Assembly (NCBI GenBank): GCA_024638355.1
Contig: JAHEKO010000128.1
Coordinates: 1,565-9,005 of the forward strand
DNA length: 7,441 bases
Source of the DNA: Acidobacteriota bacterium
Lineage (GTDB): Bacteria; Acidobacteriota; Thermoanaerobaculia; Multivoradales; JAHEKO01
Direction: 5' to 3'
In this document: one piece after another, positions 1-7,441 of the stretch
Layout: each line of letters opens with the position of its first letter
How positions within the stretch are numbered: position 1 is the first letter of the stretch
Notes under the pieces: model-generated
Database searches by the model: none
Told to the model about the DNA's origin: nothing
What the model saw: only the letters and a program-made list of their open reading frames with translations
Made by a program: the position numbers and the translations under genes

Positions 1-1236
1 CGCGGCCGGCAGCTCGTCGTACTCGTGCACCTCGGTCCACAGCCACTCGGAGCTGTCGCCGGGCACCGGCTGCTGCCAGGTCTTCCAGTCCCCCTGCGAA
101 CGCACCGGCGTCTCGCCGCCGAAGTGGTGCAGGATGCGGCCGTCGCGGTCGGCGTAGACGGTGGTGAACATCGGCATCTGGAGCCGCGACTGAGCGGCCT
201 GGAACTCTTCGAGGCTCGTCGCCCGCGCCATCTCCCAGTACTGCTCGAAGGCCGCCGGCGCCTCGAGGCCGACGACGCGGATGGCGATCGCCCGGCCGTC
301 GCGCTCGGCGAGCACCGGTCCGTGCACGGAGCGCTTCACGGTGAGCGTCTCCTCGGTCATCGCGCCGTCCTCGCCCTTGACCCGGATCACCTGCTCTTCG
401 ACCTCGAAGGGACGGACCTCGCCATCCCACTGGTAGCCGCCCTCGGCGAGGGTCAGCTCGTAGAGGTCGTAGCCGTCGTGAGTGTTCACGGTGTGGGTCC
501 AGCCGAGGTGGTCGTTGAAAGCGATGCCGTGAAAGGGGGCGCCGACCAGGGTGGCGCCATAGGCGTCGATGCCGGGCGCGGTGAGCTGGACCTCGAACCA
601 GGTGAAGAGGTCGCCCCACGGCAGGTGCGGATTGGCCACGAGGATGGCGTGGCCGCTGCCGGTGCGTTGGGGCGCGATCGCCCAGGCGTTGGAGCCCTGG
701 CGCTCGTCGCCGGTCTTCTCGAGGTAGTCGTCCAGGGAGCGAACCCGGTTCGGCGCCACGACGAAGGTGAAGTGGAGAATGCGCTGATAGTGGGCGAGGA
801 CATCGGCCGGCGTGACCGGCAAGACGATCTCCCGGTCGTCGGCGATCGCCTCGGGATGGGCTTCGGCGTAGGCGTTGATGCCCGCGGCGAAGGCGTCGAG
901 ATACGCCTTGAAGCTGCCCTGGGCTTCGTACCACTCGACCCCCCGCGCGGGCGCGCCCATGGTGCGGATCCAGCGGTCCGAGGCCAGATTGCGCTCGCCG
1001 CCCCAGTATTCGGCGGCCCGCCCGCGCGCCTTGCCGATCAGCTCGAGGAGCAGATCGCCGTGGGCCCGCGCCTGCGCCCAGCCGAGGGCATGGAACAGCG
1101 CTTCGGAATCGTGCGCGAAGATGTGGGGCACGCCCCATTCGTCCCACAGGATCTCGGTGGCTTCGGGCGCCGGGGCGCAGGTGGGGAGGGTCAGGGCGAG
1201 GCAGAGGCAGAGGAGAAGGAGGGTCGGGGCTCGCAT
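1..1236 (-). CDS. Penicillin acylase family N-terminal nucleophile (Ntn) hydrolase, PvdQ/AHL-acylase-like; 3' end outside the window
   Basis: The visible 412 residues are the N-terminal half of a secreted amidase precursor. Residues 1-20 form a signal peptide (MRAP, then a Leu-rich core ending near LPTC). Residues 29-80 are the alpha-chain (WDEWGVPHIFAHD, then LGWAQARAHGDLLLELIGKARG). The autocleavage site is Gly181-Ser182 in QGSNAWAIAP, making Ser182 the new N-terminus and nucleophile of the beta-chain. ANPHLPW follows, placing His204 at beta position 23. Family knowledge: PvdQ-type acyl-homoserine-lactone acylases have His at beta23, where penicillin G acylase has Gln, so a long-chain N-acyl amide substrate is more likely than a beta-lactam. 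The HTVNTHDGYDLYEL stretch (248-261) fits the oxyanion-hole region. Family members are usually about 750-850 residues, so roughly half is missing. ATG at 1236 was chosen because the signal peptide follows directly; there is no strong Shine-Dalgarno sequence. It lies 63 bases after the xdhC-like stop on the same strand, so read-through is possible, but no functional link to CO oxidation is evident. The exact substrate is unknown. Confidence 0.9.
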   Translation of the reverse strand, partial: MRAPTLLLLCLCLALTLPTCAPAPEATEILWDEWGVPHIFAHDSEALFHALGWAQARAHGDLLLELIGKARGRAAEYWGGERNLASDRWIRTMGAPARGVEWYEAQGSFKAYLDAFAAGINAYAEAHPEAIADDREIVLPVTPADVLAHYQRILHFTFVVAPNRVRSLDDYLEKTGDERQGSNAWAIAPQRTGSGHAILVANPHLPWGDLFTWFEVQLTAPGIDAYGATLVGAPFHGIAFNDHLGWTHTVNTHDGYDLYELTLAEGGYQWDGEVRPFEVEEQVIRVKGEDGAMTEETLTVKRSVHGPVLAERDGRAIAIRVVGLEAPAAFEQYWEMARATSLEEFQAAQSRLQMPMFTTVYADRDGRILHHFGGETPVRSQGDWKTWQQPVPGDSSEWLWTEVHEYDELPAA

Positions 1237-1299
1237 GAATCTCGCGAGTGTAACGTGCGGAAGCGGCGGTTCGGGCTCGAGGGTCGGGGTGTGCCGCCT

Positions 1300-2271
1300 T
1301 CAGGCGAGGTGCGCTTCGGGGTCGGACTCGAAGGTCTCCAGGCACCCGGCGCAGCAGAAGTAATAGAGCTTCCCTTCGTGCTCGTGCCTGTGGGGCGTCG
1401 AGTCTTTCGCTACGCTCATGCCGCAGACCGGGTCGAGCGCGGTCCCGCTCTGCGAGCCTTCGTCTTGGACGGCTGCGCTCCCGGCCGCGGCCCAGGCGAA
1501 GCTGTCCATCGACCGGCCCACCTGGACGATCTCCGCCAGGATGCTGAGCGCGATCTCCTCCGGCGTGCGCGCGCCGATGTCGAGCCCGGCGGGGGAGCGC
1601 AGCGCCGCCAGCCGCTCTTCGGTCAGACCCCGCACCTTCAGGTACTTGCCGATCGACTCGGCCCGCTTGCGGCTCGCGACCAGGCCGACGTAGGGCGCCT
1701 CGGCTTCGAGCGCCGTCTCGAGCGCGACCTCGTCGTGGTCGCCGTGGGTGGCCACCACCACGAAGGTGAGGGGGTGGACGCGGCCGGCGATCTCGGCGGG
1801 AGCGGCGAGCGTCTCGACGCCTTCGAGCCCCGGTGGCCGGCCGACGGTCAGCACCTGATAGCCCATCGTCCGTCCCAGCGTGGCGAGCGCGTGGGCGACG
1901 GGCTGGTCGCCGACCACGATCAGCCGCGGCCGCGGCGGGTTGGGCTCGATGAAGATCTCCATGGTGCCTCCCGAGAAGCAGGTCATCGACAGATCGGTGA
2001 TGCCTTCGTGGCCGGAGCGGTCGTCGGGCTCGGTCGACAGCCGGATGAGCCGGCTCCGCCCGTCGGCGAGCGCCGCGAGCCCCTCGCGGATGACGGTCGG
2101 CCGCGCGCAGCTGCCGCCCACCCAGCCGAGCAGCTCGCCCGCGAGCGTCACGATCGCCCGGTCTCCGGGCTTGCCCGAGGTCGGCCGCTCGATGCGCACC
2201 ACCGTCGCCGTCGCGAACGGCTCGCCGCGGCTCTCGAGCTCGTGGGCGAGGCTGAAGAAGGTGTTCGCCAT
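1300..2271 (-). CDS. XdhC/CoxF-family molybdenum hydroxylase maturation factor with C-terminal YHS metal-binding domain
   Basis: This 323-residue protein is predicted to be cytoplasmic. The N-terminal XdhC/CoxI domain spans about residues 5-110, with SGKPGDRAIV (32-41), the GGSC motif with Cys55, and MTCFSGGTMEIFIEP (96-110) with Cys98. A Rossmann-type XdhC C-terminal domain follows at about 115-250 (RLIVVGDQPVAHAL at 116-129, VVVATHGDHDE at 171-181, YVGLVASRKR at 194-203). After a low-complexity linker (255-279) comes a YHS domain at 280-322: DPVCGM with Cys283, then YYFCCAGC with Cys306, Cys307 and Cys310. Known of the family: XdhC proteins bind molybdenum cofactor and aid its sulfuration, and CoxF of Oligotropha has been reported to supply copper to the Mo-S-Cu site of CO dehydrogenase. 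Inference: it matures the CoxL just upstream, and the YHS domain may carry the copper. Unlike the reported CoxF model, no RGD tripeptide is present. ATG at 2271 gives the usual XdhC N-terminus but lacks a clear Shine-Dalgarno sequence. Whether it is a coxF or coxI orthologue cannot be told, so no symbol is given. Confidence 0.9.
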   Translation of the reverse strand: MANTFFSLAHELESRGEPFATATVVRIERPTSGKPGDRAIVTLAGELLGWVGGSCARPTVIREGLAALADGRSRLIRLSTEPDDRSGHEGITDLSMTCFSGGTMEIFIEPNPPRPRLIVVGDQPVAHALATLGRTMGYQVLTVGRPPGLEGVETLAAPAEIAGRVHPLTFVVVATHGDHDEVALETALEAEAPYVGLVASRKRAESIGKYLKVRGLTEERLAALRSPAGLDIGARTPEEIALSILAEIVQVGRSMDSFAWAAAGSAAVQDEGSQSGTALDPVCGMSVAKDSTPHRHEHEGKLYYFCCAGCLETFESDPEAHLA

Positions 2272-2292
2272 TGGATCTAGCGAAGTTCGCAG

Positions 2293-2313
2293 GGGGGCGG
2301 GAACGCCGCCCCC
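2293..2313 (-). promoter_or_regulatory. Strong GC stem-loop between coxL and the xdhC-like gene
   Basis: GGGGGCGG (2293-2300) and CCGCCCCC (2306-2313) form a perfect 8-bp GC stem with a five-base loop. It sits within the 79-base gap after coxL. A second inverted repeat, CTCGC-TCA-GCGAG, lies at 2319-2331 nearer coxL, and GCGAA-G-TTCGC at 2280-2290 lies nearer the next gene. No U-rich run follows on the minus strand, so it is not a classic intrinsic terminator. It may act as a partial terminator or as an mRNA 3'-end stabiliser that lowers expression of the maturation gene relative to the enzyme subunits. That role is inferred. Confidence 0.45.
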
Positions 2314-2350
2314 GGGCTCTCGCTCAGCGAGGCCAGGCTCATGTGGGCAT

Positions 2351-4776
<2,426 letters not shown>

Positions 4777-4780
<4 letters not shown>

Positions 4781-5286
4781 GAGCTCGCCTCCTCGCCGCC
4801 CGCTTCGGTCTGGCCCTCCCGGGCCTTGGCGGCCGCGTACTGGATCGCCTCGACGATCTTGTTGTAGCCGGTGCAGCGGCAGAGATTGCCCGAGATGCCC
4901 CAGCGGATCTCCTCCTCGGTCGGGTTCGGGTTCTGCTCGAGCAGTTGCTTGGCGCTCATGATCATGCCCGGCGTGCAGTAGCCGCACTGCAGGCCGTGCT
5001 TCTCCCAGAAGCCCTCCTGCAGCGGGTGCAGGTCGCCGTTCTGCGCCACCCCTTCGATGGTCTCGACGGCGGCGCCGTTGGCCTGCACCGCGAACATCGT
5101 GCAGCTCTTGATCGCGCGCCCGTTGACCAGCAGCGTGCAGGCGCCGCAGCTGGTCGTGTCGCAGCCGATGTGCGTGCCGGTGAGATCGAGGTCCTCGCGC
5201 ACGAAGTGCACCAGGAGCGTTCGGCTCTCGACCTCGCGGGTGAACTCGTTGCCGTTGACCGTGAGCGTGATCGTGTGCTTGCTCAT
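4777..5286 (-). CDS. coxS: Carbon monoxide dehydrogenase small (iron-sulfur) subunit CoxS
   Basis: This 169-residue subunit carries two [2Fe-2S] clusters that move electrons from the CoxL molybdenum centre to the FAD of CoxM. The plant-type ferredoxin domain at the N-terminus (about 5-80) has ligands Cys42, Cys47, Cys50 and Cys62 ([10 protein letters not shown], later KSC). The C-terminal four-helix [2Fe-2S] domain has Cys101, Cys104, Cys136 and Cys138 (QCGYCTPGM and NLCRCTGY). All eight cysteines are present at nearly the spacing of the Oligotropha protein, and the length is normal for the family. The ATG at 5286 sits inside an ATGA overlap with the coxM stop and is preceded by GGGAGG six bases upstream; the longer open frame toward 5400 only reads across coxM. 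The stop overlaps the coxL start in the same ATGA manner. A short acidic Ala/Gly/Glu tail (159-169) has no assigned role. Homologous subunits occur in xanthine dehydrogenases, and the assignment to CO dehydrogenase rests on the adjacent Form I CoxL. Confidence 0.96.
4788..4794 (-). promoter_or_regulatory. Ribosome binding site of coxL, inside the end of coxS
   Basis: GAGGAGG lies seven bases before the ATG at 4780, within coxS. It is the strongest Shine-Dalgarno match in the window and rules out the longer open frame beginning at 4987 as the true start. Confidence 0.8.
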
Positions 5287-6155
5287 GACGTTCCTCCCGC
5301 CGCCCGCTCGGCGGCCTTGCGCAGCGCGCGCTTGGTCAAGACGCGCGTCAGATCGCGCTTGTAGTCGACGCTGCCGCGGAGGTCGGCCGACGGGTCGCAT
5401 TCGGCGGCGGCCGCCCGGCCCGCCGCCTCGAGCACCTCCTCGGTGAGCCGCTGGCCGACGACCGCCTGCTCGGCGCCGCTCGCCCGCATCGGCACCGGGC
5501 TGACGTTGGTCAGGCCGATGCGCGCCGCGCTCACGCTGTCGCCGCTCATCGCGAGCTGAACCGCCACCGCCGAGATCGCGTAGTCGCCGACCTTGCGCTC
5601 GACCTTCAGGTAGGCGCCGCCGGCCCCGGCGCCGGGCTCGGGGATGCGGATCTCGGTCAGGATCTCGTCGTCGGCCAGGCTGTTCTCGAAGAGTCCGGTG
5701 AAGAAGTCGTCGATCGCGATCGTACGCGTTCCCTGCGGCCCGTGGGCCACCACCTGGGCGTTGTAAGCGAGCATCGCCGCCGGATGATCGTTGGCCGGAT
5801 CGGCGTGCGCGAGGTTGCCGCCCACCGTGGCCAGGTTGCGGACCAGTGGATCCGCGATCACCCGGGCGGTGTCGGCGAGCAGCGGGTAGCGGCTCTGCAC
5901 CGCAGCGGACTCCTCGAGCGCCGACTCGCGGGTCAGCCCGCCGATCGCCAGATGGCCGACCGCCTCGCGGATGTAGTCGAGGTCGGCGAGGCCGTTGATG
6001 TCGATCAGAACCTCGGGCAGGGCGAGCCGAAAGCGCATCGCCGGAATCAGGCTCTGTCCCCCGGCGAGGATCTTGGCGCCGCCGTGCTGGCCGAGCAGCG
6101 CCACCGCCTCGTCGAGGGAGGTGGGTGCGTGATAGTCGAACTGTCCTGGAATCAC
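5283..6155 (-). CDS. coxM: Carbon monoxide dehydrogenase medium (FAD-binding) subunit CoxM
   Basis: This 290-residue flavoprotein subunit takes electrons from the CoxS iron-sulfur clusters and hands them to the quinone pool or another respiratory acceptor. The FAD_binding_5 domain covers about 1-170, with the pyrophosphate-binding motifs AGGQS at 31-35 and TVGGN at 110-114, matching the two FAD signatures of the Oligotropha subunit. The CO dehydrogenase flavoprotein C-terminal domain follows from about 175 ([19 protein letters not shown], 181-199). The N-terminus [17 protein letters not shown] is typical of CoxM. The start is GTG at 6155, with GGAGG only four bases upstream, which is a short spacing. 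A perfect 6-bp inverted repeat lies just beyond that site and could affect initiation. Its stop overlaps the coxS ATG (ATGA), so it is the first gene of a coupled M-S-L block. That gene order is characteristic of Form I; Form II operons run S-L-M. Confidence 0.96.
   Translation of the reverse strand: MIPGQFDYHAPTSLDEAVALLGQHGGAKILAGGQSLIPAMRFRLALPEVLIDINGLADLDYIREAVGHLAIGGLTRESALEESAAVQSRYPLLADTARVIADPLVRNLATVGGNLAHADPANDHPAAMLAYNAQVVAHGPQGTRTIAIDDFFTGLFENSLADDEILTEIRIPEPGAGAGGAYLKVERKVGDYAISAVAVQLAMSGDSVSAARIGLTNVSPVPMRASGAEQAVVGQRLTEEVLEAAGRAAAAECDPSADLRGSVDYKRDLTRVLTKRALRKAAERAAGGTS
5293..5298 (-). promoter_or_regulatory. Ribosome binding site of coxS, inside the end of coxM
   Basis: GGGAGG lies six bases before the ATG at 5286 within the coxM coding sequence. 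It fixes the start and, with the ATGA overlap, indicates translational coupling. Confidence 0.75.
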
Positions 6156-6159
6156 GACG

Positions 6160-6164
6160 CCTCC
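6160..6164 (-). promoter_or_regulatory. Ribosome binding site of coxM, unusually close to its GTG start
   Basis: GGAGG ends four bases before the GTG start at 6155, shorter than the usual five to nine. The inverted repeat GGTGAC-A-GTCACC at 6170-6182 begins only five bases upstream of it, so local folding could limit access to the site. Confidence 0.6.
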
Positions 6165-6167
6165 AAT

Positions 6168-6245
6168 CCGGTGACAGTCACCTCATTTCGACCGCGGTCG
6201 ACTGCGGGTGAGCAAGGTGCCTGTCCCCTGAAATGACCTGAAATG
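6168..6245. repeat. REP-like palindromic element in the coxG-coxM gap
   Basis: This gap of about 97 bases is built of short repeats. GGTGAC-A-GTCACC at 6170-6182 is a 6-bp inverted repeat around one base. TCGACCGCGGTCGA at 6188-6201 is a perfect 14-bp palindrome. TCATTTC (6183-6189) and GAAATGA (6230-6236) are inverted copies that enclose the palindrome. CCTGAAATG is directly repeated at 6227-6235 and 6237-6245. The segments starting at 6170 and 6216 share the pattern GGTG(A/C)C(A/T)GTC(A/C)CCT. The minus strand reads GGGGACAGGCACC, a form I recall from dispersed extragenic repeats linked to REP-associated (RAYT) transposases; that link is from memory, and no transposase is present here. On the transcript it would form hairpins between coxG and coxM, close to the coxM ribosome binding site. 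Confidence 0.6.
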
Positions 6246-6247
6246 CG

Positions 6248-6850
6248 TTATGAAAGAACGAAATAGAGAATCAGGAGCAAGAGCAACACGACGATCGCGA
6301 TCCAGACCGGCTTCGGCACGACGTCCTTGGCCACTTCCTTCGCGACCGCCGCGGCGAACTCGGTCTGGGACGGCTTGTCGACCCGGACCGGCTCGCCCTC
6401 CTCGCCGCCGGCTCTGGCCTTGAGCGTCTCGTTGAGTCCTTCGAGGCTCTGCTTGATGATCGCCTTGGCCGAGCTCTCGAGCAGGCGCTGGCCGACGCTG
6501 GCGATCCGGCCGCCGACCTGTGCGTCGCCGTCGTAGGTGAGCCGCGTCATCTCGCCCTCGGCGGCGATGTCGATCTTGGCGTGCGCCTTGACGAAACCGG
6601 GCGCCCCCTGGCCGTTGACCTTCATCGAGTAGCCGTTGGGCGGGTCGGGATCTTCGAGCTCGATCTTGCCCTGGAACTTGCCCTGGACCGGGCCGACCTT
6701 GATGTTCAGCACCCCCTGGTACTGGTTCTCGCCAGTCAGCTCGAGCTTGTCGCAGCCCGGCATCGTGGCGGCCAGGACCTCGGGGTCGAGCAGCCCGTCC
6801 CAGACCTCTTGCTGAGGCGCGTCGAAAACGTAGTCTCCGGCAACCTTCAC
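6248..6850 (-). CDS. coxG: CoxG, SRPBCC-fold CO dehydrogenase membrane-association protein with C-terminal anchor
   Basis: This 200-residue protein has a CoxG/SRPBCC (START-like) domain over about 1-150: KVAGDYVFDAPQQEVWDGLL, then DPEVLAATMPGCDKLE (22-37) with the family's PGC motif, VQGKFQGKIELED (55-67), AHAKIDIAAEGEMTRLTYDG (89-108) and VGGRIASVGQRLLESSAK (112-129). A variable linker (about 140-178) leads to a single hydrophobic helix, WIAIVVLLLLLILYFVL (about 183-199), ending at the C-terminus as a tail anchor. Known of the family: CoxG anchors CO dehydrogenase at the cytoplasmic membrane and has been implicated in quinone delivery; it was not required for cofactor maturation in Oligotropha. 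The start was set at GTG 6850, since AAGGAG lies nine bases upstream and the domain begins at once; the in-frame ATG at 6898 would add 16 residues with no family look. It is placed ahead of coxM, whereas in Oligotropha it lies after coxF. The promoter is probably in the preceding 106-base gap, but I cannot pick convincing -35/-10 boxes. Confidence 0.92.
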   Translation of the reverse strand: MKVAGDYVFDAPQQEVWDGLLDPEVLAATMPGCDKLELTGENQYQGVLNIKVGPVQGKFQGKIELEDPDPPNGYSMKVNGQGAPGFVKAHAKIDIAAEGEMTRLTYDGDAQVGGRIASVGQRLLESSAKAIIKQSLEGLNETLKARAGGEEGEPVRVDKPSQTEFAAAVAKEVAKDVVPKPVWIAIVVLLLLLILYFVLS

Positions 6851-6859
6851 GATCTCCGA

Positions 6860-6865
6860 CTCCTT
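6860..6865 (-). promoter_or_regulatory. Ribosome binding site deciding the coxG start
   Basis: AAGGAG lies nine bases before the GTG at 6850 on the minus strand. It supports that GTG over the ATG at 6898, which has no comparable site. Confidence 0.7.
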
Positions 6866-6956
6866 CCAAGAGACCCACGAATTGTGGCGTGAGAGCAAGC
6901 TATCACAGGGGCACCGGCGGTACCGGCCCGCGTCGCTTGCCGGCAGATGCCGGGAT

Positions 6957-7439
6957 CTACGGCGAGGCTCCGGGAAGTCCGGTCTGGATCCACCAGCCGT
7001 CGGGTTGGTTCACGACGACCGGGCAGGTCCGCTGGATTCCCAGCTCCTCGAGCATCGGGTGGTCGTAGCGCAGCTCGGGCAGCGTCGCCGCGCGCGAGCA
7101 GCGCTCGCCGCCGCAGCGATACATCGGGCCGCCCAGCACGAGGGCGAGTCCCACGGCGACGGCGATCGCGCTCCAGGCCCAGGCCACGCGACGGACCGCG
7201 GTCGCTCGCGGGCCGCCGAGCAGATCCCGGCCGGCGAGCACGAGCGGCAGGACGGCCAGGTGAAAGAGCGCGAACAGGTACCAGCGCGAGACCGTGGCCG
7301 GCGACAGCGCGAAGATTCCGACCATCCCGATGAACGACCAGCGAACGACCCCCTCGAGCCACGTCCGATCGTCGCGCGCCAGCTCGGCGGCGGGACGCCA
7401 CCAGCGTCCGCTCCCTCGCCACAGCCGATAGTTGGCCCA
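6957..7439 (-). CDS. Unrecognised integral membrane protein, 5' end outside the window
   Basis: The frame is open from the window edge to a TAG at 6957 and gives 160 residues, starting in WANYRLWRGSGRWW. I do not recognise a family. Visible features are a basic, Trp-rich N-terminal stretch and three probable membrane helices at about residues 32-48 (VRWSFIGMVGIFALSPA), 53-70 (WYLFALFHLAVLPLVLAG) and 86-104 (AWAWSAIAVAVGLALVLGG). A hydrophilic tail of about 55 residues has three cysteines (Cys109, Cys114, Cys139) and the stretch CPVVVNQPDGWWIQTG near the end. The Cys109/Cys114 pair (YRCGGERC) directly after the last helix could form a disulfide if the tail is outside, which is inference. An ATG at 7325 could start a shorter product, but the reading frame stays open with protein-like composition upstream, so I treat the gene as truncated by the window. 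It is 106 bases upstream of coxG on the same strand, with no evident functional link. Confidence 0.6.
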   Translation of the reverse strand, partial: WANYRLWRGSGRWWRPAAELARDDRTWLEGVVRWSFIGMVGIFALSPATVSRWYLFALFHLAVLPLVLAGRDLLGGPRATAVRRVAWAWSAIAVAVGLALVLGGPMYRCGGERCSRAATLPELRYDHPMLEELGIQRTCPVVVNQPDGWWIQTGLPGASP

Positions 7440-7441
7440 GA

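Noticed and set aside
1177..1236. Lipoprotein signal for the acylase at Cys20.
   Set aside because: The sequence LPTC lacks the small residue normally at -1 and has Pro at -2. An ordinary secretory signal peptide is more likely.
1237..1299. Promoter with a TACACT -10 box ahead of the acylase gene.
   Set aside because: No matching -35 box at 16-18 bases upstream could be found, so it is not supported.
25..2280. A 751-codon open frame on the plus strand.
   Set aside because: It is antisense to the acylase and the XdhC-YHS gene, has an Arg/Gly/Asp/Val-rich composition typical of high-GC shadow frames and shows no domain.
2277..2342. A 21-residue open frame (MSLASLSESPG...) in the coxL-xdhC gap.
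   Set aside because: No ribosome binding site, and its codons are those of the inverted repeats. It is probably not translated.
6940..6953. Inverted repeat CCGGCA-GA-TGCCGG after the membrane protein stop, as a terminator.
   Set aside because: The loop is too small, the stem is only about five usable pairs and no U tract follows.

Overview
The window is GC-rich bacterial DNA in which every gene I can support lies on the minus strand. Read in the direction of transcription (high to low coordinates) it holds: the 3' part of an unrecognised membrane protein (7439-6957), coxG (6850-6248), coxM (6155-5283), coxS (5286-4777), coxL (4780-2351), an XdhC/CoxF-type maturation factor fused to a YHS metal-binding domain (2271-1300), and the 5' part of a penicillin-acylase-family N-terminal nucleophile hydrolase (1236 to the window edge). 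I see no tRNA, rRNA, CRISPR array, transposase gene or origin.

The core is an aerobic Form I carbon monoxide dehydrogenase. CoxL carries the Form I active-site signature AYRCSFR, and the subunit order M-S-L is the Form I order. CoxS (two [2Fe-2S] clusters), CoxM (FAD) and CoxL (Mo-Cu-molybdopterin cytosine dinucleotide) together oxidise CO with water to CO2 and pass electrons through the clusters and FAD to the respiratory chain. The M/S and S/L junctions are both ATGA overlaps with good Shine-Dalgarno sequences, so the three subunits are translationally coupled. CoxG, an SRPBCC-fold protein with a C-terminal membrane anchor, is the likely docking factor that brings the enzyme to the membrane and quinone pool. 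The XdhC-YHS protein downstream probably helps build the Mo-S-Cu centre. The maturation genes coxD (AAA+ ATPase) and coxE (VWA protein) are not in the window.

Two non-coding segments are structured. The 97-base coxG-coxM gap holds a REP-like palindromic element, which reaches close to the coxM ribosome binding site. The 79-base coxL-xdhC gap holds three inverted repeats, one with a perfect 8-bp GC stem. The flanking acylase and membrane protein have no evident link to CO oxidation.

The taxon cannot be fixed from this sequence. The GC content, the acylase type and the form of the REP-like repeat would suit an Acidobacteriota- or Myxococcota/Deltaproteobacteria-like lineage, but this is a guess. 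The likely lifestyle inference is an aerobic heterotroph that uses CO as a supplementary electron donor. No carbon-fixation genes are visible here.
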